From an uncultured Deefgea sp. (GTDB lineage Bacteria > Pseudomonadota > Gammaproteobacteria > Burkholderiales > Chitinibacteraceae): a stretch of 64,000 nt of DNA. The stretch lies in the NCBI RefSeq assembly GCF_947072475.1, contig NZ_CAMTIA010000001.1:1-64000 (forward strand), written 5' to 3'. Both the position numbers and the translations under genes were made by a program. Within the stretch, counting starts at the first letter, position 1, and the number at the start of each line of letters is the position of its first letter. Of the stretch, positions 50,290 through 59,363 are shown in pieces. Under the pieces are notes generated by a model. That model did no database searches. It saw nothing but the letters and a program-made list of their open reading frames with translations, and had not been told where the DNA came from.

Positions 50290-50812
50290 TCAAAATCCTC
50301 AAGTCATTATTGACCGTGAAGTGGTTGCAAATCGTTGGGTTCGCGTTGTTGCCAATGAAGAGGGCGTGGTATCTGTCCCTAGCGAAGGCGCGGTGCTGCT
50401 TTCATACCAATACTGGTTATCTAAGCAAGAAGAACTCACATTACGTGCGGCGGCTGGTCATGCGGTGGCGGTGTGCTTTGCACCGGACGACGAACCAGAA
50501 AGCCTGCCGGTTGCTGCCAATCATTTTGTGATGATTGCATGTGATTTCCCGGCGTTTACCGATGGCCGTGGTTTTTCGATTGGTCGTTTACTGCGCGAGC
50601 GCCATGGCTTTACCGGAGAATTACGCGCGGTGGGCGATGTGTTTAAAGACACTATCAATTATTTATCGCGCTCTGGCTTTACCGCGTTTGACGTGCGTAG
50701 CGACAAAGATATTGTCGACGCTGCCAAGGGCTTGGATGACTTTACTGAGTCTTATCAATCGAGCGTGGCGCAACCCTTACCGCTGTTTCGCCGCCGAGCT
50801 GTCATTGCTTAA
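50282..50812 (+). CDS. DUF934 family protein, sulfite-reductase associated
   Basis: FPAFTDGRGFSIGRLLRERHGFTGELRAVGDVFKDTINYLSRSGFTAFDVR; overlaps the reductase stop. Confidence 0.88.
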   Translation: MLDQNPQVIIDREVVANRWVRVVANEEGVVSVPSEGAVLLSYQYWLSKQEELTLRAAAGHAVAVCFAPDDEPESLPVAANHFVMIACDFPAFTDGRGFSIGRLLRERHGFTGELRAVGDVFKDTINYLSRSGFTAFDVRSDKDIVDAAKGLDDFTESYQSSVAQPLPLFRRRAVIA

Positions 50813-50836
50813 ACTGGCGTTAATCGAAACGATATA

Positions 50837-50870
50837 AAAATACCCCAAGGCAAAACCTTGGGGTATTTTG
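50837..50870 (+). terminator. Terminator downstream of DUF934 gene
   Basis: AAAATACCCCAAGGCAAAACCTTGGGGTATTTTG. Confidence 0.8.
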
Positions 50871-50952
50871 TTATAAACGTTCTAAAAATTAGTCTAGCTG
50901 AATATACCCATGTAATTTTCTGATTGTTCATACCAATGATGCACTTATGGGC

Positions 50953-50992
50953 TTTTCATAAAACCGTCATTAAACTGGCGTGATACTGTCAT
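50953..50992 (+). promoter_or_regulatory. Pho box (four heptamers at 11-bp spacing)
   Basis: TTTTCAT-AAAA-CCGTCAT-TAAA-CTGGCGT-GATA-CTGTCAT, about 50 bp upstream of phoX. Confidence 0.8.
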
Positions 50993-51041
50993 ATTGAGAC
51001 TTTAAAGTAGCGCTTTTTTACCATTAAGGCGATTGCAGCGA

Positions 51042-53309
51042 ATGTCTAAGTCTAATAATTTTAATGATGAAAACTCTAATACCTCAGAGAACCCAACATT
51101 TGATTCGGTGCTTGAACAGCGATTAATTAATCGCCGTCGTTTTTTGGGCATGAGCTTGTCGGGCGCAGCGGCTTTAGGCGGGATGGGCTTAGGTTTGGTT
51201 GGTTGCTCTTCAGGTGAAATTTTGCCACCGCCAGTATCGCCAACCGCAACACCAAGTGGCAGCCCTGTGCCGAGCCCAACGCCAACGCCACCGGTTGCCG
51301 TTAACCCGATTATGGCCAGCCTGGGCTTTACCGCCGTCGGCAAAAGCTTATTGGATAAAGTGGTGATTCCAGCTGGGTATAGCTACCAAGTGATTTATGC
51401 CTTGGGCGACCCGCTAACGGCCAGCACCCCGGCGTATAAAAATGATGGTAGCGATAGCGATTATGAAAATCGTGCGGGCGATCATCATGATGGGATGGAG
51501 TATTTTGGTCTTGATGCCGCCGGTAAACCGTCGAGCTCTGGCATTGAGCGCGGCCTGTTGGCGATGAATCACGAAGCGACCACTGATGAAACCAGATCGT
51601 CGTTCTTTTTGTACGCCAATGGCGGCACCAGCACTTTGCCACGCCCTGCGGCCGAAGTCGATAAAGAAGTTGCGATTCATGGCTTGTCAGTGGTTGAGAT
51701 CAAGGCGACCAATAAGAAGTGGGCAACTGTTCAGGCCTCGGCATTTAATCGTCGCGTTACGCCATTGAGCGAAGTTGAAATCGCGGGTCCAGCGCGCGGC
51801 AATGCATTGTTGAAAACTAAGTATTCTGCTGATGGTACCAAAACACGCGGTACGATCAATAACTGTGGTACAGGTAAAACGCCTTGGGGTACTTTCCTGT
51901 CTGGTGAAGAAAACTGGAATGGTTATTTCTCCCGTGTTACCGCAGATGATACCGCTCGTGCCGATAAGAGCGTCGTGGCGCTGAAGCGTTACGGCCGCAG
52001 TGCAGGATCTGTATCTCGTCACGGGTGGGAAACAGGCGGTAGCGATGATAAATACGCACGTTGGAATATCAGTAAACTCGGTACTTCAGGTGATGGTACG
52101 GATGACTATCGCAATGAATTGAATGGTCAAGGCTACATCATCGAGATGGATGCTTACGACAAAACTAAAGCACTGAAAAAACGTACTGCCTTGGGGCGTT
52201 TTGCTCACGAAAGTGCAGCATTTGGTTTGCTGGTAGTGGGTCAACCATTGACCGTGTACTTGGGCGATGACTCAAAGAATGAATATATGTACAAGTTTGT
52301 ATCAAAGGCGCTTTGGTCGGCTGCGGATGCAAATCCAGCTGATCGTATGGCGACAGGGGATAAATACCTGAATGAAGGTACGTTGTACGTTGCAAAATTT
52401 AACGCGGATGGTACGGGCGAATGGGTTGAGCTGTCGCTTAATAACCCATTGGTAAAAAACTACACAACTTATACCTTTGCTGATCAGGCTGATATTTGTG
52501 TAAACACACGCTTGGCTGGCGATGCCGTTGGTGCGACGAAGATGGATCGCCCTGAGTGGGGTGGCGTGCATCCGGTGACGGGTGAGTACTACCAAACTCT
52601 GACTAAGAATGAAAATCGAAATATTAATCCAGTTAAATCTACTGATTTGGTGCCCGATAGTGCTAACCCACGCGCGTATACCGATAGTGATGGTATCGGT
52701 GGTAAGGGTAATCCAAACGGTCACATTATACGCACCAAAGAAGGTACGACTGTGGGTGCGTTTAATTGGGATGTCTATGTATTTGGTGCTGAAGCCGATG
52801 CCGACAAGGCGATGATTAATCTGTCGAATTTGACTGATGATCAAGATATGTCTTCACCCGATGGTTTGGCATTTAGTCCAAGTACAGGTATCTGCTGGAT
52901 TCAGACTGATGATGGTTACTATACCGATGTGACTAATTGCATGATGTTGGCGGCGATTCCTGGCAAGGTTGGCGATGGTGCAAGTAAAACGCTGAGCTAT
53001 ACAAAAGCGGATGGTACGAAACTGGATGTGGCTACTAAAGTGGGTGCAGCTCCTGCGGCAGATAAGCTAAAGCGCTTCTTGGTTGGCCCTAAAGATTGCG
53101 AAATCACGGGTCTATGCGAAACCCCAGATGGCAAAGCAATCTTTATTAATATCCAGCATCCGGGTGAAGGCACCAAGATGGCCGATGTGGCTGATCCAAG
53201 CAAATACACCAGTCAATGGCCAAGCAATGCCGGCTACGGCGCAGGTAAACGCCCACGCTCGGCAACGATTGTGATTACCAAAGACGATGGCGGTCGTATC
53301 GGCTCGTAA
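51042..53309 (+). CDS. phoX: PhoX-type (DUF839) alkaline phosphatase, Tat signal with lipobox-like LVGC
   Basis: NRRRFLGMSLSGAAALGGMGLGLVGCSSG; NHEATTDE; SGEENWNGYF; DGLAFSPSTGICWIQTDDGYY. Confidence 0.9.
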   Translation: MSKSNNFNDENSNTSENPTFDSVLEQRLINRRRFLGMSLSGAAALGGMGLGLVGCSSGEILPPPVSPTATPSGSPVPSPTPTPPVAVNPIMASLGFTAVGKSLLDKVVIPAGYSYQVIYALGDPLTASTPAYKNDGSDSDYENRAGDHHDGMEYFGLDAAGKPSSSGIERGLLAMNHEATTDETRSSFFLYANGGTSTLPRPAAEVDKEVAIHGLSVVEIKATNKKWATVQASAFNRRVTPLSEVEIAGPARGNALLKTKYSADGTKTRGTINNCGTGKTPWGTFLSGEENWNGYFSRVTADDTARADKSVVALKRYGRSAGSVSRHGWETGGSDDKYARWNISKLGTSGDGTDDYRNELNGQGYIIEMDAYDKTKALKKRTALGRFAHESAAFGLLVVGQPLTVYLGDDSKNEYMYKFVSKALWSAADANPADRMATGDKYLNEGTLYVAKFNADGTGEWVELSLNNPLVKNYTTYTFADQADICVNTRLAGDAVGATKMDRPEWGGVHPVTGEYYQTLTKNENRNINPVKSTDLVPDSANPRAYTDSDGIGGKGNPNGHIIRTKEGTTVGAFNWDVYVFGAEADADKAMINLSNLTDDQDMSSPDGLAFSPSTGICWIQTDDGYYTDVTNCMMLAAIPGKVGDGASKTLSYTKADGTKLDVATKVGAAPAADKLKRFLVGPKDCEITGLCETPDGKAIFINIQHPGEGTKMADVADPSKYTSQWPSNAGYGAGKRPRSATIVITKDDGGRIGS

Positions 53310-53363
53310 AATGAGCTGTTGAATCATGAGCTGTTGAATCATTGATTCGCGGAGTCGATAAGC

Positions 53364-53398
53364 ACAATACCCCAAGGTTTTTTGGGGTATTGTCTTTT
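53364..53398 (+). terminator. Terminator downstream of phoX
   Basis: ACAATACCCCAAGGTTTTTTGGGGTATTGTCTTTTG. Confidence 0.75.
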
Positions 53399-53456
53399 GT
53401 GGCTTTAAAATAAGAAGCTAGCGGCATATACCTTTAGGGGGGGGCTATTTTGGTCT

Positions 53457-53605
53457 TTATGCTGGCGTAGCTTCCATCGTATGCGTGGCTTGAGTGAGCA
53501 AACTTTTACTCATTGCCAGCACGCGAACAGCAAAGCCCAGTTCTTGGTATAGGGCGATGGCCTGCTGATTAAATTCAAACACAAGGAATTTGAGCGCAGT
53601 GCTAC
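53457..53605 (-). pseudogene. C-terminal remnant of a GNAT acetyltransferase
   Basis: Minus-strand STALKFLVFEFNQQAIALYQELGFAVRVLAMSKSLLTQATHTMEATPA*; contains the GNAT N..AI.LY.ELGF motif but no N-terminal domain. Confidence 0.7.
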
Positions 53606-53626
53606 GCTTGGTGTTGATGGGGTATG

Positions 53627-54064
53627 TTAAAAGCGTTCAATAATTTGTTTCAAGACATCTTCTTGGTAGGGATGTAATTCGCTGGCGTCTTCCATTTCGG
53701 CCAATAAGACGGGGTTGTTAAATTTAGTTCGCGCTTCTTCGTAATAGGGGATTTGCACTCGGCGATAAAAATCAACATATTCATCAAAATCCAGCACATG
53801 GCAGTAATTGCGATAGCGACCGCGCGCTTTGATTTTGCCAAGGCTAATAAAAGACAATAAATAGGTGCTGCCCTTGGTGCCAAGGAACTCAGTGAGCGGG
53901 GTGGATGATGGATAGTTTGGCGGCTCGCAAACAAATTTATGGATGATTTTAAAATCAAAGTCGCGCTGATCAGCATCATGACGCCAGATGACATAGCCCG
54001 CATCGACGTGGGGGATAATTTTTCCACAGCAATCACAAATCCATTCTTGTAGCGGCTTGAGCAT
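53627..54064 (-). CDS. Hypothetical protein with N-terminal CxxC
   Basis: 145 aa; WICDCCGKIIPHVDAGYVIWRHDADQRDFDFKIIHKFVC; no family recognised. Confidence 0.6.
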   Translation of the reverse strand: MLKPLQEWICDCCGKIIPHVDAGYVIWRHDADQRDFDFKIIHKFVCEPPNYPSSTPLTEFLGTKGSTYLLSFISLGKIKARGRYRNYCHVLDFDEYVDFYRRVQIPYYEEARTKFNNPVLLAEMEDASELHPYQEDVLKQIIERF

Positions 54065-54156
54065 GGCGTGCTCCAGTGTTGTTCTGCTACAAGCTTAGTT
54101 AATTTTAATAGGAAGGCTAGCTGATGTGGTGCTTTCTTTGAAAGACAGACGACAAA

Positions 54157-54184
54157 AAACCCACTTCATTGCTGAAGTGGGTTC
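54157..54184 (-). terminator. Terminator downstream of tRNA-Leu
   Basis: Minus strand AACCCACTTCAGCAATGAAGTGGGTTTTTTG. Confidence 0.75.
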
Positions 54185-54190
54185 TGTGTT

Positions 54191-54275
54191 TGGTGCCCGG
54201 GGCCGGACTCGAACCGGCACACCTTTCGGCGGGGGATTTTGAGTCCCCTGCGTCTACCAATTCCGCCACCCGGGC
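54191..54275 (-). tRNA. tRNA-Leu (anticodon CAA)
   Basis: Reverse complement GCCCGGGTGGCGGAATTGGTAGACGCAGGGGACTCAAAATCCCCCGCCGAAAGGTGTGCCGGTTCGAGTCCGGCCCCGGGCACCA; class II with variable arm. Confidence 0.95.
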
Positions 54276-54342
54276 AGGTGTCTGGTAAAGAGCCGACATA
54301 ATAGCCAAGCTTTTTAAGCTTGGCAAGCGTTTTGTTGTTAAA

Positions 54343-55233
54343 TTAGACCTGAGCGTTTTTTTTCAGTACTAAAGCGCGCTCATAAAGTGCATTTCTTGGT
54401 GCGCCAGTAATCGCTTGCGCCAGAGCAACTGCTTGTTTGACCGGCAATTCTGCAACCAATGGCACCAAGACTTGGTCATGCGCTGCCGCTTCGTCTTTTT
54501 CTGCTGGTGGTGCAGCATTCACCACGACAACCGATTCGCCTTTTTGCTGATTCGGATCGTTTTTGATCCACTCTGCGAGTTCAGCGAGTGGGCCGCGACG
54601 AATTGTTTCAAACGTTTTGCTTAATTCACGACATAATACCGCCTCGCGCTCAGCACCAAAGATGCTGCTCATATCGGCGACACAGTCGGCGATGCGATGC
54701 GGGGCTTCATAAAATACGGTGATATACGGCGAATCTTTAAGTAATGTTAATTCATCACAGCGTTGTTTGGTTTTTGGGGGTAAAAAGCCGTAAAACAAAC
54801 TGTGCGCACAGCTAAAACCACTGGCCGATAGGGCCGCAGTTAAGGCCGAGGCTCCCGGAATCGGGATGACCTTAAAGCCCGCAGCATGTACGCTGGCGGC
54901 CAATACCGCGCCAGGGTCAGAGACCGCAGGGGTACCAGCGTCAGAAACTTGCGCTACGATTTCACCGGCAGCTAAGCGCGCAATGAGTTTTTCGGCCATG
55001 GCCCGCTCATTGTGTTCACGCACCGAAATCATTGGGGTGGTGATGCCGTATTGCTTGAGTAGTTGCCCGGTGACTCGGGTATCTTCGGCTGCAATCACAT
55101 CGGCCGCTTTTAAAACCGCGATGGCTCGGGCTGTCATATCACCCCAGTTTCCGATTGGGGTGGCAACCACATATAATGAAGACTTACTGACATGGATATC
55201 AGGGTTATGCACGCCAAATTTCTCCTTGCCCAC
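54343..55233 (-). CDS. rsmI: 16S rRNA (cytidine1402-2'-O)-methyltransferase
   Basis: LYVVATPIGNWGDMTARAIAVLKAADVIAAEDTRVT; SDAGTPAVSDPG. Confidence 0.95.
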   Translation of the reverse strand: MGKEKFGVHNPDIHVSKSSLYVVATPIGNWGDMTARAIAVLKAADVIAAEDTRVTGQLLKQYGITTPMISVREHNERAMAEKLIARLAAGEIVAQVSDAGTPAVSDPGAVLAASVHAAGFKVIPIPGASALTAALSASGFSCAHSLFYGFLPPKTKQRCDELTLLKDSPYITVFYEAPHRIADCVADMSSIFGAEREAVLCRELSKTFETIRRGPLAELAEWIKNDPNQQKGESVVVVNAAPPAEKDEAAAHDQVLVPLVAELPVKQAVALAQAITGAPRNALYERALVLKKNAQV

Positions 55234-56313
55234 TTAAAGGCGGCTGTGTCGTGGTTTCGCGATACTGCGATCTTAGGGCTCATACTATACGGGGCGCTGG
55301 CCTTTACGACCACTACCATCCACGCCCAAGAAACGGATTTGACGGTTGAGCCGGTGCAGTCGACGGGCTTTATTGCGCTGATTTTGCCTAGCAAAGCCAA
55401 GGCGTTTAAGTCGGTGAGTGATACGATTCGTGCGGGGGTGTTGGCGGCAGAGCGCGTGCATGGCGGCGCAGAAATTCCTTTGGTGCGTGCTTATCCAACG
55501 GATGAGAAAGAAGAAAACGTCATTTTGGCGTATTTACAGGCCCAGCAAGATGGCGCGCAAGCGGTGATTGGCCCGTTAACCAAATCGGCGATTAATTATT
55601 TGTCCGATAGTACCGCACTCAATATTCCGGTCTTGGCGCTCAATAGTTTTGATGAAACCACTTTGCAGCAGCCCAATTTATATAGCTTTAGTTTGTCGGT
55701 TGAGGCTGAAGCGGCGCAAGTAGCGCAAGAAATTCAAAAAAATCAATCGATGCGGCCAGTGGTATTGCAAGTGAATGACGCCTTAAGCCAAAGAATGGCG
55801 CAAGGTTTTACCCAAGAATGGAAAAAAGCCACTGGCAATGAGGTGCAGGTGATTACCGTGGTGGATGCTCGCCACGATGCCGCGCAGCTGCGTGAGCAAA
55901 TCGCTCAGCTGGGTGCGGATGTGATTTTTTTGGCAATGGATGGCAAGACGGCGCGTTTTATTCGACCTTATCTGGGCAACGATATGGCGATCTATGCCAC
56001 CAGCCAAGTGGATTCGGGTCGCTTAGGACGTACTGCGCTGGTAGACTTAACGGGTATACGTTACGTCGATATGCCCTGGTTGGGTATGCCGCATAGCGAA
56101 GGCTATGACTTGTATAACCGCACTCGCTCTAATGCCTATGATTTAGAGCGATTATTTGCTTTTGGTATTGATGCTTGGCGTATTGCGAGTGTATTGGCCA
56201 AAGATACGCCGCCCACATTCAGTATCGATGGGGTGACCGGCCAGCTCACAATGGGCCCCGATCGCGTGGTGGTGCGCAATATGTTGCTGCGCACGATGAC
56301 ACTCGAGAAATAA
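55192..56313 (+). CDS. LppC-family penicillin-binding protein activator
   Basis: Periplasmic-binding-like fold (IALILPSKAKAFKSVSDTIRAGVLAAERVHGG; VIGPLTKSAINYLS) in a yraLMNOP-like gene order. Confidence 0.85.
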   Translation: MDIRVMHAKFLLAHLKAAVSWFRDTAILGLILYGALAFTTTTIHAQETDLTVEPVQSTGFIALILPSKAKAFKSVSDTIRAGVLAAERVHGGAEIPLVRAYPTDEKEENVILAYLQAQQDGAQAVIGPLTKSAINYLSDSTALNIPVLALNSFDETTLQQPNLYSFSLSVEAEAAQVAQEIQKNQSMRPVVLQVNDALSQRMAQGFTQEWKKATGNEVQVITVVDARHDAAQLREQIAQLGADVIFLAMDGKTARFIRPYLGNDMAIYATSQVDSGRLGRTALVDLTGIRYVDMPWLGMPHSEGYDLYNRTRSNAYDLERLFAFGIDAWRIASVLAKDTPPTFSIDGVTGQLTMGPDRVVVRNMLLRTMTLEK

Positions 56314-56651
56314 TGAATTCCCTCGGGCAGGTGGCCGAACAAGCTGCGCTTGAGTATTTGCAGCGACAAGGTTTACGGCTGATTGTACGCAATTGGTCGT
56401 GTAAACTCGGCGAGATAGATTTGATTATGCACGATGGGCGGACCTTGGTTTTTATTGAAGTTCGTTCACGCCGTAACCCTCGTTTTGGTGGCGCGGCGGG
56501 CAGTATTAATTCGGCCAAACAAGGCAAGTTATTGCGAACGGCACAATGCTATTTGCAATCGATGACTACCTTACCGGTTTGCCGGTTTGACGCCATCTGT
56601 ATCGATGGCGAACACTTACAATGGCTAAAAGATTGTATCCAAGCGGATTAG
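56313..56651 (+). CDS. YraN/UPF0102 family protein
   Basis: GQVAEQAALEYLQRQGLRLIVRNWSCKLGEIDLIMHDGRTLVFIEVRSR; start at ATG overlapping lppC stop. Confidence 0.95.
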   Translation: MNSLGQVAEQAALEYLQRQGLRLIVRNWSCKLGEIDLIMHDGRTLVFIEVRSRRNPRFGGAAGSINSAKQGKLLRTAQCYLQSMTTLPVCRFDAICIDGEHLQWLKDCIQAD

Positions 56652-57310
<659 letters not shown>

Positions 57311-57311
<1 letters not shown>

Positions 57312-57895
57312 TGAAAGGGCGCATCACGGCCGCGATTTTGGTCGCTAGTCTGGGTTTGTCGGCGTGTGTGCCTTTGGTCGTCGTGGGCGGGATTGCGGTT
57401 GGCGCTTGGATTGGTTCAGACCCGCGTAAAACGGTGATGATTAAAGACGATGCGGATTTATCGGCCAATATCAGTGCCAAAATCATTGATCGTTGGAAAG
57501 CGCTGGCGCATGTGAATGTCGACGCTTTTAATGGTGCGGTATTGCTGGTGGGTGAGTTGCCAAGTAGTGAGGCGCAGCAAGAAGCTACGGCGATCGCGAA
57601 AAGCTTTCCAAAAACCCGTAAAGTCTATAACGAAACCGTGATTGCGCCGCCATCAAGCGCGATCGATCGCTTAAATGACAGCCAGCTAACGGCCAGAGTA
57701 AAAAGCGCTGTGATGTTGCAAGTGCCGGATGGCGCCAGCGTGCATGTGCAAATTGTGACTGAACGCAAAGTGGTGTATTTATTGGGCTTGGCGTCACCGC
57801 AAATTGCCGATCAAATCGCCAATATTGCCGCTTCGGTTTCGGGGGTGGCGCAGGTGGTGAAATTAATCGAGCCTAGCTTAGTCGCAACGCCATAG
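57311..57895 (+). CDS. BON-domain lipoprotein (DolP/YraP-like)
   Basis: Lipobox LSAC; two BON-like repeats. Confidence 0.88.
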
Positions 57896-57914
57896 ATCGA
57901 TAGATGGTTTTTTG

Positions 57915-57946
57915 AAAAACAGCGCTCTCAATGAGCGCTGTTTTTG
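57915..57946. terminator. Bidirectional terminator between BON gene and tesA-like gene
   Basis: AAAAACAGCGCTCTCAATGAGCGCTGTTTTT. Confidence 0.8.
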
Positions 57947-57952
57947 TTTGCA

Positions 57953-58654
57953 CTATTTAAATAAGGCCGCTTGTTGCTTGAGTAAATCTTGCAGCACCCC
58001 TTGCATAATCAGCGGTTGCGCTGGCGCGGTGGGGTGTAATTGATCGGCTTGAAATAGCGCATTATTGTGAACAATCGGCGCTAATAAAAACGGCGTAAAA
58101 CTCAGTTGAAACTCTTTGGCCAGTTTTTGATAACTCGCGGTAAATGCGCGGGTGTATTGCGGGCCAAAATTGGGCGGAATCTGTATGCCAACCAAATGTA
58201 CCGCAGTGCCCTTGCTTTGTGCGCTGCGAATGATTTTTGCCAGATTGTCTTGCATGGTTTGCGTGGGCAGACCACGTAAACCATCGTTAGCACCCAGCGC
58301 CAAAATCAGTAATTGCGCGGGGTATTTATTTTGGATCGCAGCAAAGCGCGTTAGCCCACCGGCCGTGGTTTCTCCTGATACACTGGCGTTGATAATTTGA
58401 AAGCTTTTACCGCGCCGCTGTAATTCAGTTTCTAGCAAGCGTGGCCAAGCTTGCTCGGCTTTTAGACCGTATCCAGCCGAAAGACTATCACCAAAGACCA
58501 AAATAGTCGGCGTCTTGGCGGCAAATACCCCTTGGCTGGCGATGAGTAAGGCAGCAAGTAGCCAGGGTTTGGCCTTGCAAGATTTTTCACTGCGCCTTGT
58601 TATTTTGGCGCAAGCAGTACTGATTAACCATTTCAAACGGATTACTAGATTCAT
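57953..58654 (-). CDS. tesA: GDSL arylesterase/lysophospholipase, TesA-like
   Basis: ILVFGDSLSAGYGLKAEQAWP; LALGANDGLRGLP; DQLHPTAPAQ. Confidence 0.92.
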   Translation of the reverse strand: MNLVIRLKWLISTACAKITRRSEKSCKAKPWLLAALLIASQGVFAAKTPTILVFGDSLSAGYGLKAEQAWPRLLETELQRRGKSFQIINASVSGETTAGGLTRFAAIQNKYPAQLLILALGANDGLRGLPTQTMQDNLAKIIRSAQSKGTAVHLVGIQIPPNFGPQYTRAFTASYQKLAKEFQLSFTPFLLAPIVHNNALFQADQLHPTAPAQPLIMQGVLQDLLKQQAALFK

Positions 58655-59363
58655 GACGATTCCTTTGCCTGTCGATACATTGGCGATATTGCAAGTGCAG
58701 CAATTGACTAAAACCGTTGCCAGTGGCAAATCGACGCTGACTATTTTGCACGATTTAAGCTTGAGTGTCGCTCATGGCGCCAGTTTAGCCATTGTCGGTA
58801 GCTCAGGCTCGGGCAAATCAACTTTATTGGGTTTGCTGGCCGGTTTAGATGTGGCTAGTTCAGGTGAAATCTACTTGGCGGGCAACGCTTTAAGTGGCTT
58901 GAGTGAAGATGGTCGGGCCTTATTACGCGCCAAAACAGCCGGTTTTGTATTTCAGTCTTTTCAGCTTTTGCCGGATTTAACCGCCTTAGAAAATGTCATG
59001 TTGCCGCTCGAACTCAGTGATCGTGTCGATGCGCGACATCTCGCCGAACAATGGCTGACTAAAGTCGGTTTAAGCGAGCGCATGCAGCATACGCCACGGC
59101 AACTGTCTGGCGGCGAGCAGCAGCGGGTGGCGCTGGCGCGCGCTTTTGCGCCGGGCCCAGCGATTTTATTTGCCGATGAACCCACCGGCAGTTTGGATTC
59201 GGCCACGGGGCTAGTGATTGCCGATTTATTGTTTACGCTTAATCGTGAAGCGGGTACCACGCTGGTGCTGGTGACGCATGATGAAACATTGGCGGCGCGC
59301 TGCCAATCGCAGCTGCGTTTAGCCGCTGGCCGAGTGGTGAGCCAGCAAGGTTTAGCAGCATGA
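58653..59363 (+). CDS. ABC transporter ATP-binding protein, YbbA/LolD-like
   Basis: Walker A GSSGSGKSTLL, LSGGEQQRVALARA, LFADEPTGSLD. Confidence 0.94.
   Translation: MTIPLPVDTLAILQVQQLTKTVASGKSTLTILHDLSLSVAHGASLAIVGSSGSGKSTLLGLLAGLDVASSGEIYLAGNALSGLSEDGRALLRAKTAGFVFQSFQLLPDLTALENVMLPLELSDRVDARHLAEQWLTKVGLSERMQHTPRQLSGGEQQRVALARAFAPGPAILFADEPTGSLDSATGLVIADLLFTLNREAGTTLVLVTHDETLAARCQSQLRLAAGRVVSQQGLAA

Noticed and set aside
54117-54326. 69-aa ORF with VAELVDAGDSKSPAERCAGSSPAPGTK
   Set aside because: Familiar spurious translation of a tRNA-Leu gene; tRNA occupies 54191-54275.
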